Source: Coptis chinensis (lineage: Eukaryota > Streptophyta > Magnoliopsida > Ranunculales > Ranunculaceae). Taken from it: 64,000 bases of DNA. The stretch covers positions 49,636,001-49,700,000 of the forward strand of contig CM027380.1 of NCBI GenBank assembly GCA_015680905.1, read 5' to 3'. Positions 32,775 through 44,723 of this stretch are shown one piece after another. The first letter of the stretch is position 1; every line of letters starts with the position of its first letter. The translations under genes were made by a program, and so were the position numbers. The notes below the pieces were generated by a model. That model saw nothing but the letters and a program-made list of their open reading frames with translations, was not told where the DNA came from and searched no databases.

Positions 32775-35700
32775 TTAGAGATAAACTGGACACAAAGAAA
32801 TGTCAGACATACACTTTGGAAGATCAGCATTACCTAGCTGGTGGTTAGCCCAACCCGCTAGTGTGTCTGCATCCCCATTTTGCTTTCTGCTAATCCATTT
32901 AAAACTACAAGTACTGAAACCCAAAACAACCAAGTTAATAGACGACTTCAAAGCTTCCACCAGAAACTGCTCTGTAGAGCTTTTATCACAGCTGAATTGT
33001 CGCCTTCAATCAGAAACTGCTCCTGGTTTGTATGCTTTGCCAACAACACAGCAACCTCAGCTGCTCCCCATTCTGCCTCTTCAGCATCCTGAGCCCTGAA
33101 TCTCCTGACTGCCGCTCCCACAATGTCTCCCTCACTGTTGCTGGCAATAGCTCCAGCTCCAGCCCAACCTGTGTTCCTGGCAAAAGAAGCATCAAATCTA
33201 ATCACAATGCTTTCATTTGGGATTATAGGAAACATGCTATCTATGCTAACAATAACATTATTAAGAGACCTAGAAGAGGTAGAAGAAGCTTCTCTGTATG
33301 CATCATAGCATTTTTCTGCCAGCCCTTTACTCTGCCTAATGATGCGCTCCCTATTTGCTTTCCTCTTTTCAAATTTTGCTTCATTCCTCGCTCTCCACAA
33401 CTGGTGTAGCAAATGCATCATATGAACCCCTGCCAGACACAGCTCACTATCCTTGTTGGTGCACCAATCCAGGTACAAGTCCATCCTTTCTCTCAGACTT
33501 GGTTGTTGCTGGTGACTCTGAATTCTCATCCCCACTGGAGAACTAAACCAGACAGCTCTAGCCCAGTCACAGGTGAAGAACAAATGCTCAGCAGACTCCA
33601 CTTCTTTATAGCAGAAAGGGCAAGAGAAATCTCCTGTTAAATTCTTTTCTGCCAGCCTATCACCCATAGGCAAAGCATACATATACAGTTTCCAAATGAA
33701 CATCTGCATGTAGGAAGGCTAGGGAGCTGCCCAAATTTGTTTAACCGCTTTGAAGTTCCTACTTGAGCTTTGACCCAGATCAGGCTTCTTTGAATTCAGG
33801 TATTTATAAGCAGACTTAACAGATAGTCTACCATACTTGTCCATAGCCCATATCATCTTATCTGCGAGCAGAGTCGAGGTCGGTCTAACTATAACCTCCT
33901 GAATTCTCCGGCCAGGATGAAGGGTGAAAATGTTGTTTAATCTTATTTGGATCCCAATCACTGCCATCATCAAAGAAAAGGTCAGAAACATGAAGGTTAT
34001 GGAGGGTGTTATCCACCACTCCTAATTCTTCCAGAGTCACAGGTTCATTCAGGCATCTGATCCATGGATCTTTCAGGATAGAGATAGTAGTACCCTTCCC
34101 TATCCTCCACATCAGCCCCCCACTTATGGAATTAAAAATTTTGTGGACCCCTTTCCAGAAGTAGGAGGCTTGATCAGGTGGTTTGTCCACATCACCAATC
34201 CACTTCTTCCCATATATGCTAAACATAATTCTAGTCCACAAAGATTGGATGTCAGTGGCTGCCTTCCAGGGGAGCTTAGCCAGCATAGCCTCATTCATAT
34301 CTCTAGCCTTTCTTAGGCCCAGGCCTCCTTCAGCCTTGGTCTTGCAGATGTGTTTCCACCCAATGGTGTGAACACTGTTTGATTTCTCTGTCCCATTCCA
34401 CCAGAAGTCCCTACATGCCTTGTCCATCTTATTGCATGTGGAGATAGGTAGCAAATAGGTAGACATGACATATAGGGGGGTGGCTTGGATGACAGCTTGT
34501 ATGAGAGTGGTTCTCCCAGCTTGGGATAGAACCTTGGCCTTCCAGCCTTTGACTTTTCTGTGAATTCTATCCACCAAAAAGTCAAAGTCCTCAGCCTTTT
34601 TCCTAGATAGCATGATAGGAACACCTAAGTACTTTTCTTTTGGATCAAAGTTCCTCATTCTCCAAAATCTTTTGAGCTTTATTTTTTGTCTATATTTGAC
34701 ATTTCTACTAAAAAACACACTAGATTTGTCAAAATTTATTTTCTGCCCAGAGGCATTGCAGTAGTCATCAAGAATCTTCTTGATATGCCCACTCTCGGCA
34801 AGATTTGCTCTTATGAACAAGATTAAGTCATCAGCATAGAGCAGATGGGTAAGAGCAGGAGAATTTCTCCTGATTTTTATCCCATGCATCTCATCATTCT
34901 GTTCTGCTCTTGCAATCATCCAAGAGAGGGCTTCAGAGACCAAAATGAATAAATACGGTGATAGCGGATCCCCTTGTCTCAGCCCTCTCTCAGGGATAAT
35001 CTCCTCCAACGGAGAGCCATTAAGCATAACTTGGAAAGACACGGTGGAGAGGCATTGTTGAATCATGCTTCTCCACTTATTATTAAAGCCAAGTTTTTCA
35101 AAAATATTATCCACAAAACTCCATTCAACCCTGTCGTAGGCCTTAGCCATATCCATCTTAAGGGCACACCAACCCTCATTTTTGGTTTTCATATTTTTCA
35201 TGTTATGGAACACTTCACAGGCAAGACCTACATTGTCTCCAATACTCCTGCCTTTAATGAAAGCCCCCTGGAAAGGGGACACAATTCTATTCATAAAACC
35301 TTTCAGTCTATTGGCAAGAATCTTGGAGACAATTTTATACCCAAAGTTGCATAAACTGATGGGCCTAAACTTAGAAGCATGGTCAGGATTCTCTACCTTG
35401 GGGATCAAGGCAATGTAAGTCTCATTAACTTTAGGGTTGAGGAACCCAAACGTAAAGAAATCCTGCACAAAAGCCACCACAGCAGACCCAACGATGTCCC
35501 AACACTTCTTATAGAACACTCCTTGGAACCCATCAGGTCCTGGGGACTTCAGGCTCCCCATTTTATTAACCACCCTCCAGATAGCCTCCTTATCAGGGAT
35601 ACTGGTGAGAATGTCATTCTCCCTATCACTAACAATGCTTTGGAACAGGTCCAGAATCTGATCATCCCTTTCAGGTTGATCAGACGTGAACATCTCAGAA

Positions 35701-36895
35701 AAATATTGATTGAGAGAATGCCCCACTTCAGCTCTACCTTCTTTCCAATTCCCCTCCTCATCCTTTATCTTATCAATTTTATTTTTCCTCCTTCTATAGA
35801 TGGTAGATATCTGGTAAAACTTTCTGTTTCTGCCTCCATCTTTGATCCGGTCGATGAGGGATTTTTGTTTCCAAAAATTCTCCTCTTTTCATACCGATCC
35901 ATCGGGGTCTCTTTCAAAGCCTTGGCTTCATTATAATTCTCAATGGTAAAGGGTCCGACGAGGAACCTTATCCAACTTCTTTTGGGTAAACTTGATATTG
36001 GTAAAAATATTGCCAAACACAAATTTATTCCAAGAAGTAAGATCTTTCCTAGTATTGCTGAGCTTATGAAGGAAAGCACTATCAGGCATATCATCATTAA
36101 TAGCATTCCAGGCATTATTAATAATAGGTTTACAGGCATCATTAGTAAGCCACATATCAAAAAACTTGAAAGGTCTAGGGCTCTTTTCCTCTGTCCTATC
36201 AAGATTGATGAGCAGAGAAATGTGGTCAGAAGTAGCATTGGCAACAGTCTGGACATGAGCATGAGGGAAAATGGTGATCCAGTCAGGGGATGCTAGAGCT
36301 CTGTCGAGCCTCTCTAAAACATGATCTCCAGGCCTCCTATTATTGCTCCAAGTAAATTTGGGACCCTTGAACCCCAAATCCACCAGGCCCAGATCGTTTA
36401 TCATATTATTGAACTCAGTCATGCTTTTTGTGATGTTACTTTTTCCCCCAACCTTCTCATTCAACTGGGCAATAGCATTAAAGTCCCCGAACATGCACCA
36501 AGGTCCAGGAATCAAAGGGGCTAATCCCCTCAGTTCATTCCAGACTTTTATCCTATTATGGGCTGCAGGTTCACCATAAACAAAGGAAAAGAACCAAGAC
36601 ACAGAACTGAAATAATTATTAATTTTACCTGTTACTTGATTTCTTGATGCCCCTAGAATCTCCAAATCCACCCCTTCTTTCCATAGAACAGCCAAGCCAC
36701 CACTAAGCCCCAGAGCTGGAACCGCAAAATACCCACTGAGTTTGAGTTTTTTACTCAGTGACCAATACCTTCTTGACTAGCTTTTGTTTCAGACAAACAG
36801 ACAATATCTACATTAAACCTCCCCATCAGGTCCTTTATTTGTTGAATCGCCGTGGTGGTACCTATCCCCCGGCAATTCCAGGCGTGGATCGTCAT
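32775..36895 (-). pseudogene. LINE ORF2: endonuclease, reverse transcriptase, RNase H
   Basis: Nicks target DNA and copies the LINE RNA onto it. The start is the ATG at 36895-36893, because it opens with HAWNCRGIG, the conserved start of plant L1 endonucleases. Endonuclease: LSETKAS, GDFNAIAQL, RLDRAL, then SDH in TSDHISLLI. RT (33885-35726): SPGPDGFQGVFYKK, RPISLCN, KGRSIGDN, LRQGDPLSPYLF, LLYADDLILF (YADD active site), zinc-like HLFFTCDWA after it. RNase H (32775-33709): FDASFARNTGWAG, EGDNSAVIKAL and a final ISRKQNGDADTLA. Breaks: a stop and a frameshift between 36700 and 36780, shifts near 35730-35940, 33720-33900 and 32950. Catalytic motifs are kept, but this copy cannot make a full protein. 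Confidence 0.9.
36892..36895 (-). promoter_or_regulatory. ATGA overlap of ORF1 stop and ORF2 start
   Basis: On the minus strand the ORF2 ATG and ORF1 TGA share the tetranucleotide ATGA. The frame upstream ends SQLPWYP-stop and the frame downstream begins with the conserved endonuclease start. Such overlap suits termination-reinitiation, which is an inference here. Confidence 0.7.
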
Positions 36896-39354
36896 GGATA
36901 CCAAGGCAGCTGTGATGGGACAACTACCGCGAACCCTGGAGGAGTAGACAGGCCTCCACTGTTTGAGCCACTCATATTACTTTCTGCTTCATGTCTCTGA
37001 GTTGTTCTTGATATGCTCATACCCTTGTTTTCCTGGACCATAGAGCTCTCCCCTTCCCCTTCTATGTTTCCTTTATACTGTAGCTTACGAACTACAGAGG
37101 AGTCGTCCATAGCTAAAGGTTGTGGTTGGCTCTCTCCATCTCCCTCATATCCCACCACCTCATGTTGGCTTTGATATATCATCTTATCTCCAGATTCATC
37201 ATCTCCATCTGAAAAGTACATCTCCATTGGTGCCTGATAGCCACGTCCCATGTCTTCTGATATCCCCGACTCCATAGAGTTTGTTGACGAATCATCCACA
37301 TCATCCGACTCCATTGGTGGGGGGTCTGTGTTCGAGTCCTCTTCCAGATGCTCCTCTGATGGTTGTGAGCTAGCTGAGTCATTGGAAATAGGAACAATTT
37401 CCGCACCCACTGGAATTAACAAGTGCCCTTGTCCTTTATTCCTCAAATCGTCAGCCATTCTTTTTGCTATTTTTGATCTATTCTCCATAACCCTCACACT
37501 TCTCCTTACCCAGCCATCTCTGTCTTGATCAGCCATCTCCCCTTCTTCTTCTCTACTGGGGTTAGATTTCCTTTTTTCCCCTATTATACCAGCTTCTGTG
37601 CCTTGCCTCTCTCCACTAAAGCCTTTTCCTGGAAATCCAGACCTAGTACGCCTCCCTTTTCTACCTCGGGAAGCCATGACTTTGTAACCCCTTCCACGTG
37701 TAGGTTGTTGGTGACCTCGGTGATCAGAGTCATTTGATTGAAGAGCCTTGCGTATTATCTTGTGATCTAGTTCTGACCTTTTGAGGCTCGAGACACCCTC
37801 CTTGAGCCCTGAACTCTCTGATGTGGTGGTTGAAAAGCCATGCTGGTCTTGAAGCTCTTCACAACCACTCGATCCCTTGGTTCTAGGTACCATACATATG
37901 TCACCCATCCTCTTGTCCTGGTGTCCTTCCCTGATATTTTCAGCATGTTCTGTTGGGCTAGCCACATTGTCATCCGTCAGACTAATCCACATCCGATCCC
38001 TTACTGGTGAGCCCATAGTCTCTTCTGAATTCCTTAGCTCTATTTCAAGGCCCATATTACTACAGTCGCGGGGGCTATTTCAGCGATAGGCCTCATGTTC
38101 TCGGCGTGGACCAGTCCATGATCCGAATCTCCGAACCATCAGATTGAGGCCCGCTTTCTTGCCTTCCTTTGTTGCTTTCTCTCTTATCAGAGATGACCGT
38201 TTGAAAACTAGCCGTTGGGGGAGCCGTTGTTTCCACTGCCCTAGGCCCCCTACTGGGCTCCATCGCTTTGTTGCTTTCTCTTCCTCCACGTGTGTCTTCT
38301 GGTGTTGGTCTGGTCCACCTATCTTTATTCCCACGTGTGTAGATACTCCGACCACCACCTTCCCATCTCTCCCTGTTTGGCGCCGGCGTTTCCTCGAACA
38401 GTAGTTTCATTGGTGTTCCAGCGATCGTGATAGCTTGTTTACCCAGGAAAGCGATTCCATTATAGAACTTATTTGCCTTCATCTGACTTGTAAAGTGAGG
38501 TTTGATATCCTTCACCGAACCCCCACACTTTGTCAGATCATACCTATACTGGTTGCGAGTCCGGCACGCATACCGCTCATGTCCAATAATTCCACAAAAG
38601 TAACAGAACACTTCCAGTTTTTCATATTTTAGTCTCACCAGTTTCACTACCCCTGTTTCTAATCTAACCTGTTGATCCTTCTGTAGTCGTTCCTTGATGT
38701 CCAATTCCACTCTAACGCGGGCCACCGGTTGATTGAACTCCGGCGGGCAGAATAAATCTGCTTCCAGAACCTTCCCCAATTCTGCTCCGATCTTCCAAAC
38801 ATTAGCTTTGTTTATCCTGTCTTTGGGAAGGTCCCATATTTGGATCCAGAACTGAACGTAATCAAATTGATATTCATCCAGCCCCTCCCCCTAACCCATT
38901 CTTTTATTGAGAATATATGCCCTTCCATCATCCAGGGTCCATTAGAAGCCACATGTGTATATTCTAAAGGGTCTTCAAAACAGATTTGAACATGTTCTCT
39001 ATCTATGCGATCCATATTTATCCTTCCCTTTGTTTGCCAGATCCTGTGTAAATCCTCCCCCGCTTCTTCCAAACTTATTGGGTAGCCTCCATACAGCTTC
39101 CCAATCAGAGTTTGTTTTTCGTTGACCGGTTCTGCTATGTTGATACAGCTAAGTTCTATCACTTTATCCCTTTTTTCAAAAAATAGATTTTCCATGTTTT
39201 GCTGTAGTAGTTCAATCTGATTTTTTTTCCTACTCATACCTTGCTGGTCTTCCTCTGTCTCATCCGGTCCCCGCATGTTATTCCTACATATCACTATCTC
39301 TGTGGTATTTTCCCCCATATAAAGACCTTCTGTACTAGGAGGGACTAAGGCCAA
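36892..39354 (-). pseudogene. LINE ORF1: nucleic-acid-binding protein with CCHC zinc knuckle
   Basis: ORF1 protein coats the LINE RNA. It opens MALVPPSTEGLYMG at 39354. The first 180 residues hold a plant DUF4283-type fold (IGKLYGGYPISLEE, LHRIWQTKGRINM, NGPWMMEGHIFSIKEW). After a frameshift at about 38800 comes VRVELDIKERL and the zinc knuckle CYFCGIIGHERYAC (C-x2-C-x4-H-x4-C; about 38585-38626). After a second frameshift near 38060-38093 a 387-residue frame forms a basic then acidic low-complexity tail (GRGYKVMASRGRKGRR). Its stop TGA at 36894-36892 overlaps the ORF2 start. Two frameshifts make this copy defective. Confidence 0.85.
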
Positions 39355-39580
39355 GAAGATGAGATCGCCTAAAAGCTAACAAGAGAGAAAAGCTTACAAT
39401 AGAGAAACCCAGAAAAGAAAAAGGTGGTAGGTGGTGAGGGAAAAGAGGTAGCTGCTAGTTTAGAAAGGTGAAGAGAGTGAGAATCGAAGCCAACGAACCC
39501 AAGGGGAGCAAGAAAAGATCCTGAGGGTCACTGCTATCGCCCGCAGGAGAGGCTAAAACCACAAAGTTTTTGGACAAAAG
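39355..39580 (-). other. LINE 5' UTR
   Basis: Purine-rich on the plus strand and C/T-rich on the minus strand, with several short CTTTTCTC-like stretches. It runs from the TSD to the ORF1 ATG. Its presence indicates little or no 5' truncation. Confidence 0.65.
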
Positions 39581-40164
39581 TACATATTTGACTCCAATAC
39601 CTTAAATACACAAAAACACGTAAACAGTATTATCTCTTATTTATTATAAGCATAATTGGTATGTAATATTATTAAGGGGTTAAAACTATAATTTTAGGCT
39701 CTTATCACTGCACAAGACATGGAATGTCCTGACTCGTCACTACAAGAAAAAAGGTTTTATATCACTGTTAAAAATAGTGACAAAAAGTCTTTTGCCACTG
39801 TTTTTTTTTCCCAAAACCGTAATGGAATAGGGGTCATTTATCTTTTTCCCAAAACTGTCACAAATATTTGTTCCAGACTAACCTATATCCACTACATAAA
39901 ATAGTAACAAAAACTTAAAAACCGTCACAAAAAATCAAATCATTTGTGACGCTTTTGACAAAATAGTAATATAATTAGCTTGTAACTGTGACATAAAAGA
40001 CATCTAGTCATGACGATTTGCTTAAAACTGTGATAAATATACCTTTTTTATTTCTAAAAAAAAATAGTAAATACATAAGGCAAAAACTACATTCCACATC
40101 ACACATAATTTTTTTTTTTTTTTTTCAATATTCACAAACACTTATTCTGTTGAAACTTTACAAA

Positions 40165-40390
40165 CCAAGATAGACTTGGATAACTGATGAAACCATATTT
40201 AACATAGTCGATACACAACAGATTTATCGCTTCTTCAGGAACATAGGTCCATTCAGGGTATTGTGGGGAACAATGTTGCCTTGTAAGCTTCCCTAGTCGT
40301 GAAGCATTTTTCGCTGCATTTGGTCCAATCGCCTTCCATCACCATTGAATTGAACTTCTATTCTCACAAGAGGTGGGGCTGAATAACATA
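40165..40390 (-). pseudogene. Remnant of a plant CACTA ORF1 ('plant transposase, Ptta/En/Spm') protein
   Basis: Minus-strand reading gives IEVQFNGDGRRLDQMQ, then after a frameshift LGKLTRQHCSPQYPEWTYVPEE. The pattern (basic residues, FN-x-x-G-x-x-G/D, then L-G-x-x-x-R and W-x-x-VPEE) is that of the N-terminal part of plant En/Spm-type accessory transposase proteins. It is short, broken and without catalytic residues. It supports the assignment of the whole element but cannot act as a transposase. Confidence 0.5.
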
Positions 40391-43300
40391 GTAGATTGTT
40401 AACTATACACATACATAAGAAATAAATAGTAGTGTTAACTATACACATACATAAGAAATAAAATAAACTAGAGTCATAATACTTCCAAACATTAAAAATC
40501 TTACTCTCATGTTCATGCTCATGCAAAGACTCGCTAGATTGATCCTCCGACATTAGCATTCAATCAGATGTTGGATGCAACATGTATGCCTACTATCATG
40601 CTTAAACTCACTAGATTGCTCCTTCGACATTAGCGATCGATAAGATGTTAGAATCAAGCCTTACGTAGTTCTTACTTTATATAAACATTCATATTTTTAA
40701 CCTCATATAATCCCTAAGGCATATTTGACACTAGCACTATAAAAACATTTCCAACAAGTTCCAAATATTCCCACAAAAATATATATTAAAGGTTTCAGCC
40801 CTAATGATGCACAATGAACTTATAAGTCAAAATTGCTCAAAAACGAATTTTACTATACTTTCGGGTCTCCAAAAACTATCTTAAGATTCATATCAGTTCC
40901 AAACCAAACCACCATCCAAAAGTAAACTACAAACACTATACAAACCACCCAAGAAAAGTTTAAGAAACTCTTTTTTCATTACTAGGAATATTTTCCAAAC
41001 TAGGTTCATGCACATCAAAGAGAACACAATAGGTTTTCTAACAAACTTGTCATTGCTAAAGCTTTTCCTGCATTCATCCAAATGGTACACCACCATTTGG
41101 ATTTCCTACACTTGATTATTTGAAAACTAGGATATTTACACTTTCCTTTTCATGTACAACCCGAAGTCCCAATCTCAACCTAACTAGAAGTAATTATAGC
41201 GTAAACTTGGTAAAAATCCTAATTTTCAGCAAATTAGAATTCTAACGCACTATATTCCGAATGACACAACACTTTCCATAGCTATCCAAAAGCAACGAGG
41301 CTTTTTTGCGTTGAAAAGCTAACACCAAGAGCTTACTTTCTTATGTTTTACAAAAAAACTCAATCTCTTTCTAAATATGCAAAAACTGGGCTTGAACACA
41401 GTGTGCAGAAACTGATTTCTGAAGCACTGTTTTCTGACAGTCTAACTTCCAAACACTGTAACCATATCCACAAACCTCGGAATGTGACGAGGTCAATTGG
41501 GTTGGAAAGCAGACTTCCAGACCTTACTTTTTCGTATTTAGGGGAAAATCTAACTTAAACTCGAAGTATAAGAAAATCAGTTCCAAAACAGAACATAAGT
41601 ATAAGTGTTCCAGTTTTTAGTTTCATGAAAAATGTTTATCATCTGGTTGCCTAGGGACCAGCAAAAATATGAAATTGAATTAGGGATGTTATATATCAAG
41701 TACATACATAAATAGTAACTATAATCATCAACACCAATATCGAGATGTTACCCAGGGAAACAATTGTTATGCCAATGTGGATATAGCAAATTAAACAAGA
41801 CTTCAACACCTCACAGTAGGAAAAACAAATAGAATAGAATAGGAATTAGGATATATCTAACACTGGAAGGTGTTCCCTGAATTATGAAACAACAAAGAAC
41901 CGGTATTACAAATTTAAATACGTATGCCCAGTCAACTACACAATGAAAATTTTAATAACTAAGACAAATAAAATTGTGAAGTTCCTTGAGAAGCAAAATT
42001 GACAATCAGTAACACATGAATGCACATACCATGTTAGATAAGGCCACATGAGTCCACTAAAGTTGTTTAGCCAATTAACCTTCGAGGAAAGAAACAACAA
42101 GAAACTCATAAGAGCATACTTGTAAATGCTAACCTTATATCACAAAAAACTTGGTTATACTTGCAGACTGAAAAGAATACAAGGCAGTACAAAAAAAACA
42201 AAATTAAGGAATTGATAACTTTGATAAGACAAACAAACACAATGGCACTCAAATAGAAAAATATAAGACAATGAAGCTTAATTGAAAACAGTGATGACTT
42301 ACCTATTCTTTTGCTCAACTCACTGAACCAAAGGAATTAAAGAAATAGGAACACATATAGTTGTTATTATCGCGACTTGGTTTCCATTTACTTAGCCTGA
42401 TGTAACCTAGCAAAAGCAAAAAAAAAATCATCATTAACTCAGTACAGTAGAAAATAGTGAGAGCTAAACCATACAAACAAACATTATATACTGTAGAATG
42501 GCTCCTACTTGAGGCACTAAACTGTTATAGCACCACCTACACAATGAGGCAATTCTATTAACCATAGTCCCTGACTGAAACAACTAAAAACTGTAAAATA
42601 GAAATGTCTTCTTGCAGAACCACCATATCCATAACTTACCTCTAATGGAATACTACATGTGCCATGTGAAACAACTATTAAAAACTGCAAAATAGAAATC
42701 TATTAGATCCAAACTGAACCACCACCATATCCATAACTTAGACCAAACAATGGAATACTAACTACAAAGCATCAAAGATTAAAACCAACACCAGCATAAC
42801 ACATGCCAATTCAAAAACACGAATTATCAACAAAAGCAAATCAAATAGAATGATGCTCAATAATTGAATACATGCAAGCACGAGCATTAGACAAGTTAAA
42901 GAGCACACACGCTTCTAGTCGTAGACGCTAAATTAACATATATATATAGAAAGACTTTTTTTCTGACTTCATTGTTTGCTTAAAATGATCAACTAAGCAC
43001 ATAATTTGACAAAATGCCTTGCAATTCTGGTCTGTTGCCACAAAAGTCAGCACTTTTGTTGTTCTGAACTTACATGGAAATGGAGTTATTCTTAGGTGAC
43101 GAAGCCCATACAAACATCTTTGTGGAACTAGAAAAGTACCACGTCTAAACGTGCACCAAATTCTAACAAATATTGAAATAAATAAACGAACAAACAACCA
43201 AGAAGACATATTACAGATCATAGACTAGACCTTTACATTTACTAGCACATGCAATCTAAACTGAGCTTGCAAACACGGCATATATGTATAAAAATGAGAA

Positions 43301-43717
43301 ATAATTAGCGCAAACCTAATTAAGAGGAGCGCCACTAACCTTGAAAAGTTGGAGGGAAGGACCACAAAGTAGGTTCTTCTTCAACTGAGTACATTATGAA
43401 TCATTAAATTTGCTCAACTCTATACTGGGGTTTCCAACATTGTGCCTAAACAAGAAATGCTCAAATAAAAAATTATTAAAAGACAATTGCATGAGTTCAA
43501 TAATGTTTTCAACCAATTAACCTTTGAGGAATGAAACAATAGACAAACCACTATCAGAAACCAATATAAAACTAATCAATCTAGAATGACCGAATATGTA
43601 CAATTAATTTCAAAGATTTTGAAATTAGGAGGAAAGGGGAGAAATTTAGGGCAGAGCAATATGTACACAACCATCACGATAATCAACTCCAAAAGATACA
43701 ACCATATAACGAAAGCT

Positions 43718-44200
43718 CTAGGCTTCTAGAAACACAATGTCTGCAAAGAATACAGCTGCTACGTCTGTCCGAGTATAATCATGCATGAATATAACTATTG
43801 GGGAACGACAAAAATATAATATCTGGGTATTAATACATATTTCTGCCTGAATGTACTGAACCTCTTTCACATGAAATTCAGCAGTCTCACTCTTCTCTTC
43901 ATTCTCAAGCATAATGTGAAAATCATTAGCCCATCTGGTAAGTAGGTTTTCAAAGGCACAGATTCAAAGGTAAAAACCTACAAATAAAGATGCATTGAGC
44001 TGTAAGAATCCAAAACTGTACACGAATATTGTATTGATTAACTAAAGTTATCCGTCATTCACTTGCAAGAGAAGCATTTAGTGATAAGGCGTTGGATGTA
44101 ATCAGCAACAACATTCCTAAGTTGTTCAGAAGGTTTCAGTTCTCTCTTCAGCAATACGCCATCTCTCCACCAGTCATCATATGATGATAAACACCTTCTT
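43718..44200 (-). pseudogene. Captured fragment of a plant PAP/OAS1-type nucleotidyltransferase gene
   Basis: The upstream exon (about 44062-44200) reads YDDWWRDGVLLKRELKPSEQ, then LRNVVADYIQRLITKCFSC. An intron follows (ending TTATTTGTAG), then an exon starting at 43977 reads VFTFESVPLKTYLPDG, and after a frameshift EFHVKEVQYIQAE. Plant members of this poly(A) polymerase/2'-5'-OAS1 superfamily have VFTFGSVPLKTYLPDGDID and EFEVKDVQYI-like blocks in this order. Here the Gly of the GS motif is Glu, the catalytic Asp pair after DG is lost, and the donor after CFSCK is damaged. It is a two-exon genomic fragment, not a retrocopy, and is dead. Confidence 0.78.
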
Positions 44201-44223
44201 CTTCTTCTTCTTCTTCTTCTTCA
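44198..44223. repeat. (CTT)n microsatellite
   Basis: CTT repeat of about 26 bases next to the captured nucleotidyltransferase exon; on the minus strand (GAA)n would encode a Glu or Arg run just before the exon. Confidence 0.85.
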
Positions 44224-44723
44224 TTATTATTCAAAGACATTATTAATCCACACAGGAGTTTGCACCACACAGACAATCCTTAACAAAGAAAATCAAAATG
44301 GAAAAAAATTGAATGAAGTAAAAGAAACATGTTTACACGAGGTAAAAAAAAATCGCCATAGTCCACCGCTAAGTTCTGCAATCGAGATTCGTATCTGAAA
44401 GTCAAACAGATCTGGAAAAATAAGAACTTGATAACTCAATAACTAAACAAAAAAAAGAACCTGTGAATTTAAAAGGAAGATAACAGAAAAGGAATAAATC
44501 TAAGTATATCTAGATCGATATGCTTGGAACCTTTTTTTTTCCTTTTTGTAAGAGGAGAGCACGTACGGACTGGAAGCGTTCGAAGGAAGCGGGAGTGTAA
44601 ACGTGGGCTCACCGGGCTATTGTTTGTATATCCAAGTAGTTATTTTTAGTGGAGTTGTGGCGCGTGGGACCGAAAACGAAATGGATCATACAAGACGGTG
44701 TACATAAAATGGGATAGTACTTA

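Larger units (their letters stand above)
32721..39580 (-). mobile_element. Near full-length L1-type LINE, 6.86 kb
   Basis: Bounded by a perfect 14-bp TSD. Its 3' end is a poly(A) tail, seen as a T run at 32721-32741 on the plus strand. Order on the minus strand: 5' UTR (39355-39580), ORF1 (39354 to 36892), ORF2 with endonuclease, reverse transcriptase and RNase H (36895 to 32775), short 3' UTR, tail. Only a few frameshifts or stops interrupt it and the TSDs are intact, so it is one of the youngest insertions in the window. Confidence 0.93.
31496..39707 (-). mobile_element. Solo LTR B (Athila type), split by a LINE
   Basis: LTR sequence 31496-32720 plus 39595-39707 (about 1338 bp in all), from TGATAAATAT to GGCTCTTATCA, closely matching LTR A along its whole length. 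The flanks are CTGCG (31491-31495) and CTGCA (39708-39712), a 5-bp TSD with one difference. The E1 copy at 573-583 shows the uninterrupted target (TTGCGCAAGACAT). No internal region is attached, so it is a solo LTR. A minus-strand TATA box lies at about 32276-32288. Confidence 0.82.

Noticed and set aside
34974-35936. Several plus-strand ORFs of up to 185 residues
   Set aside because: Shadows of the LINE reverse transcriptase on the opposite strand.
36892-38055. 387-residue ORF as an independent host gene
   Set aside because: Lies inside the TSD-bounded LINE, continues ORF1 after a frameshift and ends at the ORF2 start; basic/acidic low-complexity tail.
2516-39707. LTR A and LTR B as the two LTRs of a single element
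   Set aside because: They are closely similar, but B has its own near-matching TSD (CTGCG/CTGCA) and lies in a different place of F, and the flank of A (GATTT) does not match.
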